The notes under the pieces were generated by a model that was not told the DNA's origin, did not search any database, and saw nothing but the letters and a program-made list of their open reading frames with translations. A program made the position numbers and the translations under genes. From Lacihabitans sp. CS3-21 (GTDB lineage: Bacteria; Bacteroidota; Bacteroidia; Cytophagales; Spirosomataceae): a stretch of DNA of 64,000 nt. The stretch lies in assembly GCF_024343675.1 (NCBI RefSeq), contig NZ_RJUD01000012.1:38266-102265 (forward strand), given 5' to 3'. Numbering within the stretch: position 1 is the first letter of the stretch; every line of letters starts with the position of its first letter. Shown here piece by piece: positions 46,701 to 54,929 of this stretch.

Positions 46701-47022
46701 ATTTTGTGTCAAGCGATAGAACTACGTTAATTTCTGACCGAGCACCGACAACTTCTTCGCTTGGGTTATAACCAATAGAAGAAAAGGTTAGCACACTGGT
46801 ATTGCTTGGTACGTCAATGGTATAGCTTCCATTGGCATCAGTAGTTGTACCAGTAGAAGTACCTTTAACCAAGACTGTTACACCAGGAATCCCTGAAGTA
46901 CTACCGGTTTCTGATACCTTACCAGCTACTTTTCTTTGGGCAAAAGCAAAGCTCACCGTCATGAGAAGACCCACGACCATCAATGCCCGACCCAAATTTC
47001 GAAAAAGGAGTTTTTTTTGCAT
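43765..47022 (-). CDS. SusC/RagA-family TonB-linked outer-membrane transporter
   Basis: A 1085-residue transporter. The signal peptide ends SFAFAQ, then comes a carboxypeptidase-D-regulatory-like domain (VAGKVSETGSTSGIPGVTVL), the TonB-box region (LSEVVVTGYASQRKKDITGA), the plug (LQGRAAGVVVGNDNSPGGGT, then MVRIRGFGSVN with the SusC-type SPLYVIDGVP), and the beta-barrel ending YPVAKSYLVGVRLGF. Typical length for SusC. No sigma/anti-sigma or glycosidase gene adjoins the pair, so the substrate cannot be inferred from context. A -7 box lies upstream. Confidence 0.95.
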   Translation of the reverse strand: MQKKLLFRNLGRALMVVGLLMTVSFAFAQRKVAGKVSETGSTSGIPGVTVLVKGTSTGTTTDANGSYTIDVPSNTSVLTFSSIGYNPSEEVVGARSEINVVLSLDTKSLSEVVVTGYASQRKKDITGAVTVVNAKELTATPAASVTQMLQGRAAGVVVGNDNSPGGGTMVRIRGFGSVNNNSPLYVIDGVPTQGTLNQLNPNDIESMQVLKDASAASIYGARAANGVVIITTKKGKAGEPNISFDYYTGTQRPGRMLDLLNTSELGQYLYEADLGAGKNPSVTSPSVQYKFGPNGEQTIADYIYPNVYGSLPANYTYTNDIADPNLGKTAYNITKANKEGTDWQDAIFDPAPISNYQIGATGGSNSGKYAISANYFSQDGILKYTKYNRYSVRANTEFKKNFLTIGENFTFSYDERQGITNNDESNPIMFAIRVHPIIPVFDITGGPVALGGTNTSPYNGFAGSKGVNLGNAPNPLARLYREQDNLTKGTHIFGNVFAEFDIMKGLKARTSYGLEYNQFNRSEYFHRDIEAAEARNANSLNVLNNFDKSATWFNTINYAKTMGLHELNVLVGTESVTTYSVGFSASRSNFSFDDLDYRYLNSGSAAGLANAGDGAIRSALFSQFGKVNYGYKDIYLADFTLRRDGSSRFSEAYRYGVFPAFSVGVRMSEFEFMKDLKFVNDLKLRFGWGKTGNQLIPNVYNAYTLYAADPSNNAYDINGTGSSIVGGFDLVQFGNTNGKWETTTSTNIGLDAVLLNNKMELVLDVYNRVTSDMLTQIAIPRTAGTGSIPYTNIGEVQNKGIDLGINYRDKVGDFRYQIGFSIGHYKNKVIKLNDDPNATIFGFTTRLPAISATKAGLPIASYYGYFVDGVIKDDAEAAAAPKFGSYTRAGTFKFRDVNGDGVITAADRTIIGNPHPDFTYGININLGYKNFDLTMFGQGVQGNEIFNYVRYWTDFNTFQGNRSKEMLYDSWKKQGDVAKLPRLNSGDATSQQISSYFLEDGSYLRLKNVQLTYTIPAAIMNKAKMGSAQIYVQGQNMLTLTKYTGLDPDINLRRSGNDNQDIHMGIDEGAYPVAKSYLVGVRLGF

Positions 47023-47076
47023 ACGAGTAGGAGTTTTTGTTAATTTTAAATAGTTTTAAGAATTAGAACTGTTTCT

Positions 47077-47084
47077 CAAATATA
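47077..47084 (-). promoter_or_regulatory. -7 box for the SusCD operon
   Basis: TATATTTG on the minus strand, exact TAnnTTTG, 55 bases before the SusC ATG. No -33 TTTG at normal spacing, so activation may be needed. Confidence 0.35.
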
Positions 47085-47171
47085 ATTAATAATTCAAATA
47101 TTATTATTTATAAAATTAAATTTTTTTAAAAAATAATACCATTTTCAAAATGATAAAGTTTTCTTAACACA

Positions 47172-48857
47172 ATGGCTAAAGAAAAGATAAGTTATGACGC
47201 TATAGTAATTGGCTCTGGAATTTCTGGTGGCTATGCAGCTATGGAACTCTCCAAGAAAGGCCTCCAGGTGTTAATGATTGAAAGAGGACGAAGTGTGGAG
47301 CATATAGTAGACTATACAACCGCACTAACCCCTCCGTGGGAAATGCCTCACAGGGGTAAAGCTCCTTTGGAACTTTTGAAGGATTATCCTAAAACCGCTA
47401 GGATTTATAATAAAATAAATGAATATTCTGCTCATTTTTATACAAAAGACGCACTCCACCCCTATTTGGAAGACAAAAGATTTGACTGGATTAGGGGATA
47501 TCAATTAGGCGGAAAATCGATAACCTGGGGAAGAATAGCTCTGAGGATGTCTGACCTAGACTTTGAAGCAAATGCCAAAGAGGGCCTCGCGATAGATTGG
47601 CCTTTGAGATACAAAGATTTGGCTCCATGGTACGAATACGTAGAGAAATTTGTGGGAATTTCAGGAAATGTTGACAAAATACCGCATTTACCTGATGGCG
47701 TTTTTCAGCCTCCTATGCCTTTGTCATGTGTCGAAAAAGACTTTCAGCAAAAAAGTAAAAAGTTTGGGGCCAAAGTCATTCACGCCCGACAAGCACATTT
47801 GACACAACCCACCGAAGAACAACTAGCCATAGGCCGGGGAAGTTGTCAATACCGAAACATGTGTGGCCGTGGTTGTCCATTTGGGGCTTATTTCAGCACC
47901 CAAGCGGCAACTTTGCCTGTAGCAAAAAAGACAGGAAATTTAACGATTCTCACCAACGCCATTGTCAAAGAAATTATTTACGACGACACCAAACAAAAAG
48001 CAACAGGGGTTTTAATAATAGATAGCATTACCAAAAAAGAAACAGAGCTTCAGGCCAAAACCATTTTCTTGAATGCCTCGACTTTGGCCTCTACGCAAAT
48101 TCTTTTGAACTCCAAATCCAAAAGATTTCCGAACGGCATGGGAAATGACAGTGGCGTATTGGGGCATTATTTGATGGACCACCATTTTGGGGCAGGTGCC
48201 ACAGCCGAAGTGGAGGGATTTGAGGATACCATAGAATATGGCAGAAGACCCAACGGTTTTTATATACCGAGATACAGAAATATTGGCGGAGAAAAACGAG
48301 ACTATCTGCGTGGTTTTGGTTACGAAGGCGAGTCAAAACGTATTCACGAACATTGTCTAGATGAGTTTGGCGTGGAGTTTAAGAAAAAATTCACACGTTT
48401 TGGACCTTGGCAAATTGGGCTTTCTGCTTTTGCCGAAACCTTGCCTTATGAAGACAACAAAGTGTATCTTAGCCAAGACGAAAAAGACGAATGGGGAATA
48501 CCGTTGCTGGTAATGTCAGCCGATTACAAAGAAAACGAAACCAAAATGCGAGTAGACATGAAAAACGATGCCGCAGAAATGTTTGAAGCAGCTGGATACA
48601 AAAACATAAAACCCTACGACGAAATCAGAGGATTTGGCAGATGCATACACGAAATGGGAACTGCCAGAATGGGGCATTCGGCCAAGGATTCTATTCTCAA
48701 CAAAAATAACCAAGTGTGGGGCGTTCCCAATGTTTTTGTGACCGACGGTGCTTGTATGACGTCTTCATCGGCCGTAAATCCTTCCTTGACTTACATGGCT
48801 TTGGCTGCAAGAGCGGCCGATTTTGCGGTTGCTGAAATGAAAAAACAAAACTTATAA
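47172..48857 (+). CDS. GMC-family FAD oxidoreductase
   Basis: A 561-residue flavoenzyme. The ADP-binding motif AIVIGSGISGGYAAMEL is at the N-terminus, followed by MIERGRSVEHI; GYQLGGKSITWGRIALRMS is the FAD loop. A cysteine-rich stretch (GSCQYRNMCGRGCPFGAYF) in the middle is common to Bacteroidota members. The C-terminal catalytic part is RCIHEMGTARMGHSA with the conserved His, and NPSLTYMALAARAADFA. No signal sequence. It oxidises an alcohol or sugar; which one is unknown. The DAO gene follows after three bases. Confidence 0.9.
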   Translation: MAKEKISYDAIVIGSGISGGYAAMELSKKGLQVLMIERGRSVEHIVDYTTALTPPWEMPHRGKAPLELLKDYPKTARIYNKINEYSAHFYTKDALHPYLEDKRFDWIRGYQLGGKSITWGRIALRMSDLDFEANAKEGLAIDWPLRYKDLAPWYEYVEKFVGISGNVDKIPHLPDGVFQPPMPLSCVEKDFQQKSKKFGAKVIHARQAHLTQPTEEQLAIGRGSCQYRNMCGRGCPFGAYFSTQAATLPVAKKTGNLTILTNAIVKEIIYDDTKQKATGVLIIDSITKKETELQAKTIFLNASTLASTQILLNSKSKRFPNGMGNDSGVLGHYLMDHHFGAGATAEVEGFEDTIEYGRRPNGFYIPRYRNIGGEKRDYLRGFGYEGESKRIHEHCLDEFGVEFKKKFTRFGPWQIGLSAFAETLPYEDNKVYLSQDEKDEWGIPLLVMSADYKENETKMRVDMKNDAAEMFEAAGYKNIKPYDEIRGFGRCIHEMGTARMGHSAKDSILNKNNQVWGVPNVFVTDGACMTSSSAVNPSLTYMALAARAADFAVAEMKKQNL

Positions 48858-48860
48858 ATC

Positions 48861-49985
48861 ATGCTGAGTTTTTGGGAGAAAGACATTTTTAAGCAAAATT
48901 ATGATATCCTGATTATTGGTTCGGGATTTACAGGACTTTGGCTGGCGTCATTTCTGAAGAAAAAGAGTCCCCTTTTATCCATAGCCATACTGGAAAGAGG
49001 AACTTTGCCTTCTGGTGCAAGTACCAAAAATGCTGGCTTTGCTTGCTTTGGTAGTCCTTCTGAGTTGCTTCAAAATGTCCAAGAAATAGGATGGGAAAAA
49101 ACTTTAGAGATGACTTCCAAACGATATGAGGGCATCCAAATTATTAAGCAAAACTTTGGAAAATCAATAGATTATAAGCCTTGTGGAGCCTCTGAGCTAT
49201 TTTCGGATGACGATTTTTTTGAAAAAACTACCCAAAACCTAAACGAACTCAATAAAGAATTAAGTGGTATAGTAGGCCATCCCAATCATTTTTTTGTGGA
49301 CCAAAATATCATATCGGAGAGCCAATTTGAAGGTTTTAAATTTGCCATTAGCAATATGGCTGAAGCATCAATTCATTCTGGAAAACTATTTTATGAATTA
49401 TACAAAAACTTGGTGAGTCAAGATGTAAAATTCTTCTTTGGAACAGCGGTAGAATCCATTGAAGCTGATGCTAAAACAGCTAAAGTTTACACCAAAAATC
49501 TAGGCGAATTCAATGCTTCACATGTAAGTATTTGCACCAATGCCTTCTCCAACCTATTCCTTCCCGAACAAAAAATAAAACCTGGTAGAGGACAAGTAAT
49601 CATTACAAAACCTATCCTAAACCTGACCTTCGACAAAACTTTCCACTTTGACAAAGGCTATTATTATTTCAAAAACATAGGAAATAGAGTCTTACTCGGG
49701 GGCGGAAGAAACTTGGATTTTGAAACTGAAACTACGGAGCAATTCGGCACAACTGATATCATATTAAAACAATTAGAAAAATATCTAAGCAATTTCATAC
49801 TTCCCCACAAAAATTTCGAGATTGATTACGCCTGGAGTGGCATCATGGCTTTTAACGAAGCCAAAACCCCATTTTCAGAAATCCTAAAACCCAATCTTTC
49901 GGCTTGCGTTTGTATGAATGGTATGGGGGTGGCCTTGGCTCCTTATTTGGCTAAAGAATTGGCCGAAATGATTGGCAATTCTTAA
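48861..49985 (+). CDS. DAO-family FAD-dependent amine/amino-acid oxidoreductase
   Basis: A 374-residue flavoenzyme: DILIIGSGFTGLWLASFL is the FAD motif, SGASTKNAGFACFGSPSELL is the isoalloxazine-side loop, and the C-terminus GMGVALAPYLAKELAEM is standard for the family. PGRGQVIITKPI is the usual central stretch. Likely substrate is an amine or imino acid, comparable with glycine oxidase or pipecolate oxidase. An ALDH7-type dehydrogenase lies convergently next door, which fits a lysine/pipecolate route but is not proof. Starts three bases after the GMC gene. Confidence 0.85.
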   Translation: MLSFWEKDIFKQNYDILIIGSGFTGLWLASFLKKKSPLLSIAILERGTLPSGASTKNAGFACFGSPSELLQNVQEIGWEKTLEMTSKRYEGIQIIKQNFGKSIDYKPCGASELFSDDDFFEKTTQNLNELNKELSGIVGHPNHFFVDQNIISESQFEGFKFAISNMAEASIHSGKLFYELYKNLVSQDVKFFFGTAVESIEADAKTAKVYTKNLGEFNASHVSICTNAFSNLFLPEQKIKPGRGQVIITKPILNLTFDKTFHFDKGYYYFKNIGNRVLLGGGRNLDFETETTEQFGTTDIILKQLEKYLSNFILPHKNFEIDYAWSGIMAFNEAKTPFSEILKPNLSACVCMNGMGVALAPYLAKELAEMIGNS

Positions 49986-50123
49986 ACGCTTTAAAAGAAT
50001 CATCGCTGATTTTTTAAAAATCAATTTTAATCCCCTATTCTCAAGCTCTAACATGGTTCCACCATTGGTGCAGCGTCAAAAAAGTATAACTTGCTAAATC
50101 TCGTAACACACCATTATTTTAAT

Positions 50124-51641
50124 TCAAAAATCAAACTTAATCCCCTGAGCCAAAGGCAAGGTTTTCCCATAATTGATGGTATTGGTTTGGCGACGCATGT
50201 AGGCTTTCCATGCATCTGAGCCACTTTCTCGGCCACCGCCGGTTTCTTTTTCACCACCAAAAGCTCCGCCAATTTCAGCTCCAGAGGTCCCGATATTTAC
50301 GTTGGCAATTCCGCAGTCTGAGCCTGCATTCGACAAAAACCACTCTGATTCTTGCATATTGTTGGTAAAAATAGCAGATGAAAGTCCTTGAGGTACAGCA
50401 TTTTGGAGAGTGATGGCTTCTTCTAGTGTTTCATAACCTATAACATACAAAATTGGTGCAAAGGTCTCATTACAAACCACTTCCATTTGTTCTTTTACTT
50501 CAATTATCGTGGGTTCCACATAACATTTGCCTAAATTGCTTAAAAGATTTCCACCATATTTTAGTTCGCCACCATTGTTTAAGGCACTGGTGATGGCATT
50601 GAGGTACATCTCTACAGCCGCTTCATCTATCAATGGCCCAATGTGGTTCTCTTTGTTCAGTGGATCACCAATTTTCATTTGGCCATAAGCCGAAACCAAA
50701 CTTTCTACCAACCTGTCTTTCAAAGAGTTATGTACAATTAGTCGCCTCGTAGAAGTACATCTTTGTCCAGCAGTACCCACTGCACCAAAAACAATGGCTG
50801 GTATGGCCAGTTTCAAATCGGCATTTTCGGTAACGATAATGGCATTGTTTCCACCCAATTCCAACAAACTTTTGCCTAATCTGGCCGCTACATTTTGTGC
50901 AACAGCTTTGCCCATTCTTGTACTACCTGTCGCCGAAACCAAAGCAACTCTGGGGTCTTTCGACATCAGTTCACCAATGCCCCTATCACCCACTATCAAG
51001 CAGGAAACTCCCTCAGGTACTTGATTATTTTTCAGAACATCAGCAATAATATTTTGACAAGCAATTCCCGAAAGTGGTGCCTTTTCAGATGGTTTCCAAA
51101 CACAAACGTCGCCACATACCCAAGCCAACAATGCATTCCACGACCAAACCGCCACAGGGAAGTTGAATGCTGAAATAATGCCCACAATGCCTATCGGATG
51201 CCATTGCTCATACATGCGGTGTTGCGGTCGCTCCGAGTGCATGGTGAGTCCATACAATTGACGAGATAAACCTACTGCAAAATCACAAATATCTATAATC
51301 TCTTGTACTTCGCCCAAGCCTTCCTGAAGACTTTTGCCCATTTCATAACTCACCAAACGCCCCAAATCATCTTTGTGTTTGCGAAAAGCATCACCCATTT
51401 GCCTTACGATTTCTCCTCTTTTGGGAGCTGGAATAGTTTTCCAAACCAAAAAAGCCTCCTCTGCTTTGCTCAAAACGATTTCAAAATCTTCCGCACTTCC
51501 CAGATTTGTACTGGCTATCAAGGAATCATTGGTAGGAGAAATCGAATCAATCTGCTCACCTTTCCCTTCCCAAAAATCTAAGCCTGTGGAAATACCTTTG
51601 TTTAATTTATCAATGCCTAAGCGGAGCAATACTTCTTTCAT
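50124..51641 (-). CDS. ALDH7-type aldehyde dehydrogenase (alpha-aminoadipic semialdehyde / P6C dehydrogenase type)
   Basis: A 505-residue NAD-dependent dehydrogenase. The catalytic Cys lies in GTAGQRCTSTRRLIV, the AGQRCT(S/T)TRR form that marks the antiquitin/AmaB group. Glu is in SLLELGGNNAIIV, and AFNFPVAVWSWNALL is a cofactor stretch. It probably oxidises alpha-aminoadipate semialdehyde in lysine catabolism. The gene is convergent with the DAO oxidoreductase. Length is normal for the family. Confidence 0.88.
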   Translation of the reverse strand: MKEVLLRLGIDKLNKGISTGLDFWEGKGEQIDSISPTNDSLIASTNLGSAEDFEIVLSKAEEAFLVWKTIPAPKRGEIVRQMGDAFRKHKDDLGRLVSYEMGKSLQEGLGEVQEIIDICDFAVGLSRQLYGLTMHSERPQHRMYEQWHPIGIVGIISAFNFPVAVWSWNALLAWVCGDVCVWKPSEKAPLSGIACQNIIADVLKNNQVPEGVSCLIVGDRGIGELMSKDPRVALVSATGSTRMGKAVAQNVAARLGKSLLELGGNNAIIVTENADLKLAIPAIVFGAVGTAGQRCTSTRRLIVHNSLKDRLVESLVSAYGQMKIGDPLNKENHIGPLIDEAAVEMYLNAITSALNNGGELKYGGNLLSNLGKCYVEPTIIEVKEQMEVVCNETFAPILYVIGYETLEEAITLQNAVPQGLSSAIFTNNMQESEWFLSNAGSDCGIANVNIGTSGAEIGGAFGGEKETGGGRESGSDAWKAYMRRQTNTINYGKTLPLAQGIKFDF

Positions 51642-51704
51642 TTGTTGACTGATGTTAATTCACAAATTTATTAATTATTCTTTTATTTTGCTCTTTATAA
51701 TTAT

Positions 51705-51712
51705 TAGGTTTG
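51705..51712 (+). promoter_or_regulatory. -7 box upstream of the zinc-dependent phospholipase C-like gene
   Basis: TAGGTTTG, an exact TAnnTTTG match, 21 bases before the ATG at 51733 and inside the longer frame from 51652. It supports the shorter start. Confidence 0.45.
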
Positions 51713-51732
51713 AAAAACTAAATTCTTTTACA

Positions 51733-52710
51733 ATGCTAATAACCTATATCCTTGCACTTTATTCGATTTTTTACCCTGTCAAAAACATCTCCGACCCACC
51801 TTTATGGGGTTTTTATGCCCACAGCCTTATCAACAGACTTGCAGTTTATAGTTTGCCAAATGAAATGCTGGGATTCTTTAAGCAAAACATTGATTATGTG
51901 ACAGATAATGCCGTAAACCCCGATCAAAGACGCTACGCCGTGGTGGGTGAGGCACCTAGGCATTATATAGATTTAGACGATTATCCAGATTCGTTAAAAG
52001 CCGTTTTACCCAAAATGAATTGGAAACAAGCGGTTGAAAAATTCACAGAAGACTCACTTCTTGCCCATGGAATTGTGCCTTGGCAAATCCAAAGAATGAA
52101 GTTTCAACTTACACAAGCTTTTATGCAAAGAAATCAAAAGGATATTCTGAGAATTGCCACAGACCTTGGACATTATATTGCAGACTCCAACGTACCTTTG
52201 CACACCACAAGAAACTATAACGGACAATTAACCAACCAGTTAGGCATCCATGGATTTTGGGAATCTAGACTTCCCGAACTTTACAGCAAGGATTATGATT
52301 TGTTTATTGGTAAAGCCGAATATGAGAGTAATATACAAGAAAGGTCTTGGTCGTCGGTTTTGAATGCCAATGCCGCTTTGGATTCGGTCTTGCGTTTCGA
52401 AAAAATATTGAGCATAAAAATAGAAGAAGATAAAAAATTTACCATTGAGGAAAGAAACGGCCAGACGATTAAAACATATTCGCGAAATTTCTCTAAAGAA
52501 TATCACAAGATGCTTGATAATCAAGTAGAAAGACAAATGAAAGCCTCGGTAAAAATGATATCCGATATTTGGTTTACGGCTTGGGTAGATGCCGGTCAAC
52601 CAGATTTAAGTACATTTCCCAAACTAGAAATTGACTCAAAAGAAGAACAAGAAATAATGAAATCGTGGTTGCAGCGTTTACTGAATGTACGAAAAGAAGC
52701 CGATAATTGA
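51733..52710 (+). CDS. Zinc-dependent phospholipase C / S1-P1-fold-like protein
   Basis: About 325 residues. The stretch PLWGFYAHSLINRLAVYSLP and the metal-rich EAPRHYIDLDDYP are diagnostic of the Bacteroidota zinc-dependent phospholipase C group. LGHYIADSNVPLHTT and HGFWESRLPEL add further histidine and aspartate ligands; together they match a trinuclear zinc site of S1/P1 and PLC folds. The hydrophobic N-terminus (MLITYILALYSIFY) could be a signal or anchor. Four bases separate its stop region from the next gene's TTG start, so they are one unit. Confidence 0.85.
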   Translation: MLITYILALYSIFYPVKNISDPPLWGFYAHSLINRLAVYSLPNEMLGFFKQNIDYVTDNAVNPDQRRYAVVGEAPRHYIDLDDYPDSLKAVLPKMNWKQAVEKFTEDSLLAHGIVPWQIQRMKFQLTQAFMQRNQKDILRIATDLGHYIADSNVPLHTTRNYNGQLTNQLGIHGFWESRLPELYSKDYDLFIGKAEYESNIQERSWSSVLNANAALDSVLRFEKILSIKIEEDKKFTIEERNGQTIKTYSRNFSKEYHKMLDNQVERQMKASVKMISDIWFTAWVDAGQPDLSTFPKLEIDSKEEQEIMKSWLQRLLNVRKEADN

Positions 52711-52712
52711 TT

Positions 52713-53795
52713 TTGAAAACTATTTACATTTTTTTTATTCTATTTTTTGTTCAAAATTCACTTTTTGGTCAATATCTTTTTGCTTTAGGCAGAAAAAACT
52801 CCACCATAAAAAATACTGATTTTGAGGTTATTGGTGTCAGAAATTCTACAAAAAACAGTTCAAAGTATTTTGGTGAATTATATGTAAACGAAAGACAAAA
52901 ACAAAAAGTGGGTTTTGAAATCGGTATCGAAAAAAGCATTGAAAACTATTATAAATCGTATAATTTAGGTTCTAAAAAAGTTAAAGTTCTAGTCAATATT
53001 ACCCACCTCAACATTTCGGAGGATTTGAATAACAACAAACAAATTTCGGGAAATATTAAATATGATATTGAGGGCTTTTTCATTAATGACAACGACACTA
53101 CAAAATTTTGCAACTCCCGAAATTCTGCAAAATATACCCGCACTTTGCAAGCATCGATGCTGCCGAATGTTGAAAAACAAATCATTGAAGCTATTGATAG
53201 TGGTCTCAAATTTATGATTGGATACATAAAAAATTCTAAATCCAATTTGGAGGCATTTGCTACAGAATCTAGGGTAATTATTCGTCCATTTTACTCCCAA
53301 CCAAATGCAGATACTGTTTACTATCAACAAAGAAAAGTAAATTGGTCAGATTTTGAGGGGCCAATAAGAAATAATAATCACTACGGAGCTGCCATTTTTA
53401 CGAGTTTTGCTTTTGATAGTAAAGTGACCGTGGAAAATAATATTATCATAGCTGAAATTACCCCAAAAGTATATACCGATAAAAATATGTCTTGGGCCAA
53501 ACCTGGAATTAAAACGCCATATGCTTTGTCACATGAGCAACTTCATTTTGACATTTGCTATTTGAATACTTTGAAATTTCTAGAAAAAATCAAGACATTT
53601 AAAGAAGATACAAGAGACGATTTGATCAGTAGGATTCAATATGAATATCTCGAATTCTATAAAAAAACACACAAGATGCAAACAGAATACGACGAAGAAA
53701 CCAACCACAGTTTGGTAAAAGACAAACAAAAAGAATGGGAGGACAAAATCAAATCGGCCATCAGAGAATTTGATTTGCTCAAAATCTTCAATTAA
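52713..53795 (+). CDS. DUF922-like predicted zinc metallopeptidase, secreted
   Basis: About 360 residues. The signal peptide runs from MKTIYIFFILFFVQ to LFGQ. The C-terminal half has VNWSDFEGPIRNNNHYGAAI, then ALSHEQLHFDICYLN, in which HEQLH is an HEXXH zinc motif. This combination is the signature of the DUF922 family, predicted but not proven peptidases. The N-terminal half, with repeated beta strands, is unrecognised. Starts on TTG: the frame extends to a TTG at 52707, but the one at 52713 gives a better signal peptide. Confidence 0.78.
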   Translation: MKTIYIFFILFFVQNSLFGQYLFALGRKNSTIKNTDFEVIGVRNSTKNSSKYFGELYVNERQKQKVGFEIGIEKSIENYYKSYNLGSKKVKVLVNITHLNISEDLNNNKQISGNIKYDIEGFFINDNDTTKFCNSRNSAKYTRTLQASMLPNVEKQIIEAIDSGLKFMIGYIKNSKSNLEAFATESRVIIRPFYSQPNADTVYYQQRKVNWSDFEGPIRNNNHYGAAIFTSFAFDSKVTVENNIIIAEITPKVYTDKNMSWAKPGIKTPYALSHEQLHFDICYLNTLKFLEKIKTFKEDTRDDLISRIQYEYLEFYKKTHKMQTEYDEETNHSLVKDKQKEWEDKIKSAIREFDLLKIFN

Positions 53796-53807
53796 TCGTT
53801 ATTTTTG
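53774..53807 (+). promoter_or_regulatory. Promoter for the 166-residue membrane protein
   Basis: TTTG (53774-53777), 22 bases, TATTTTTG (53800-53807), 17 bases before the ATG at 53825. It lies partly inside the end of the preceding gene. Confidence 0.45.
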
Positions 53808-53824
53808 GAAAAAAAAATCTCCTT

Positions 53825-54325
53825 ATGCTCCAAGTAGCAGTTGCTGTTTTATATTTTATTAATAAAGTTTTGCTCAGTCTTGAGAAAAAATCAGGTTGGC
53901 AAATCGGCATTTTAGCATCTTGCCTCGCAATTTTCTATTTTTATAGTTTGGATTTATACCTCTTAGTAGGTCTGGAAGTTGGATTTATGGCGATTTTGAT
54001 ATTTGGCTTAATAAACCATAACCAAGAAATAAAATATGAGAATATGCTATATTTGGTGATGATATTGTTGTTGGTATTTCTGTATTTTGTATTAAAAAAC
54101 AGCACCATATTAGAATTCTTAATCTCTCTAGATTTTATTTTGGCAATTTTTTTCCTCGCAAAAAAGAAGGTCTTGATAGGATGGATTATCATGCTTTTGG
54201 GACATTTGATGATGGGGTATTTCACCTACACGAGCCACCAGACTTTTTTTGCCGTCATGCAGTTTTTATCTGTTTTTGTTTCGCTATTTGCGATATACAG
54301 AAATTGGCCAGTTAAAGCTCCATAA
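53825..54325 (+). CDS. Membrane protein of unknown function, 166 residues
   Basis: Six or seven short hydrophobic helices with almost no loops (ILASCLAIFYFYSLDLYLLVG, MILLLVFLYFVL, LDFILAIFFLA, IIMLLGHLMMGYF). The packing faintly recalls PnuC-type vitamin transporters, but no motif proves it. Its 3' end overlaps the convergent deacetylase gene by 14 bases. It has its own promoter. Confidence 0.6.
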   Translation: MLQVAVAVLYFINKVLLSLEKKSGWQIGILASCLAIFYFYSLDLYLLVGLEVGFMAILIFGLINHNQEIKYENMLYLVMILLLVFLYFVLKNSTILEFLISLDFILAIFFLAKKKVLIGWIIMLLGHLMMGYFTYTSHQTFFAVMQFLSVFVSLFAIYRNWPVKAP

Positions 54326-54929
54326 TCTCAAATCTGTAGCCTTTTTTTGAAAAATGTTCTAAGTATTTGGGCAAAACATACTTCAGGTTTTTTTGGGCTT
54401 TTAAACTGTCGTGGAACAATACTATAGAGCCATTCCCAGTTTTTTTTATGGCATTTTCAAGACAACGACCTTCGTTAAAATTGGCATCATAGTCTTTGGT
54501 TAAAACACTCCACATCCATATTTTATGTGTTTTCAGTATTTCACTTGCTTGTTTTCTTTTCAATTGTCCATAGGGTGGTCTGAATAAATTTGACTTTTCT
54601 TTTTTTATGGACACTATGCTGCTTTCACATAAATGGAAATTATCTAAATAAAGCTCAGTTTCAGTTTTCCAGCCTTTCAGATGATTTTGGGTATGATTAG
54701 CTACTGAATGGCCAAGATTGACTATTTTTTCGAAAATTTCGGGGTGTTTTAGAATGTTCTCGCCCACACAAAAAAAAGTGGCTTTTGCATTAAATAGGGC
54801 CAATTGTTCCAAAACCCATTCGGTAACTTCAGGAATTGGACCATCGTCAAAGGTCAAATAAATCTTCTTTTCGGTGGTTTTAATCCGCCAAATGTACTTA
54901 GGAAATAGTATTTCGAATAATCTTGTCAT
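54312..54929 (-). CDS. Polysaccharide deacetylase family protein
   Basis: A 205-residue carbohydrate esterase 4 (NodB-like) enzyme. LTFDDGPIPEVTEWVLEQL carries the metal Asp pair, and HSVANHTQNHLKGW the two histidines, as in CE4. The barrel ends in IVLFHDSLKAQKNLKYVLP. It likely removes acetyl from N-acetylhexosamines in a glycan. I chose the ATG at 54929, which overlaps the preceding glycosyltransferase stop by four bases; an upstream in-frame ATG at 54950 overlaps far more. No signal peptide is seen. Confidence 0.87.
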   Translation of the reverse strand: MTRLFEILFPKYIWRIKTTEKKIYLTFDDGPIPEVTEWVLEQLALFNAKATFFCVGENILKHPEIFEKIVNLGHSVANHTQNHLKGWKTETELYLDNFHLCESSIVSIKKEKSNLFRPPYGQLKRKQASEILKTHKIWMWSVLTKDYDANFNEGRCLENAIKKTGNGSIVLFHDSLKAQKNLKYVLPKYLEHFSKKGYRFEIMEL

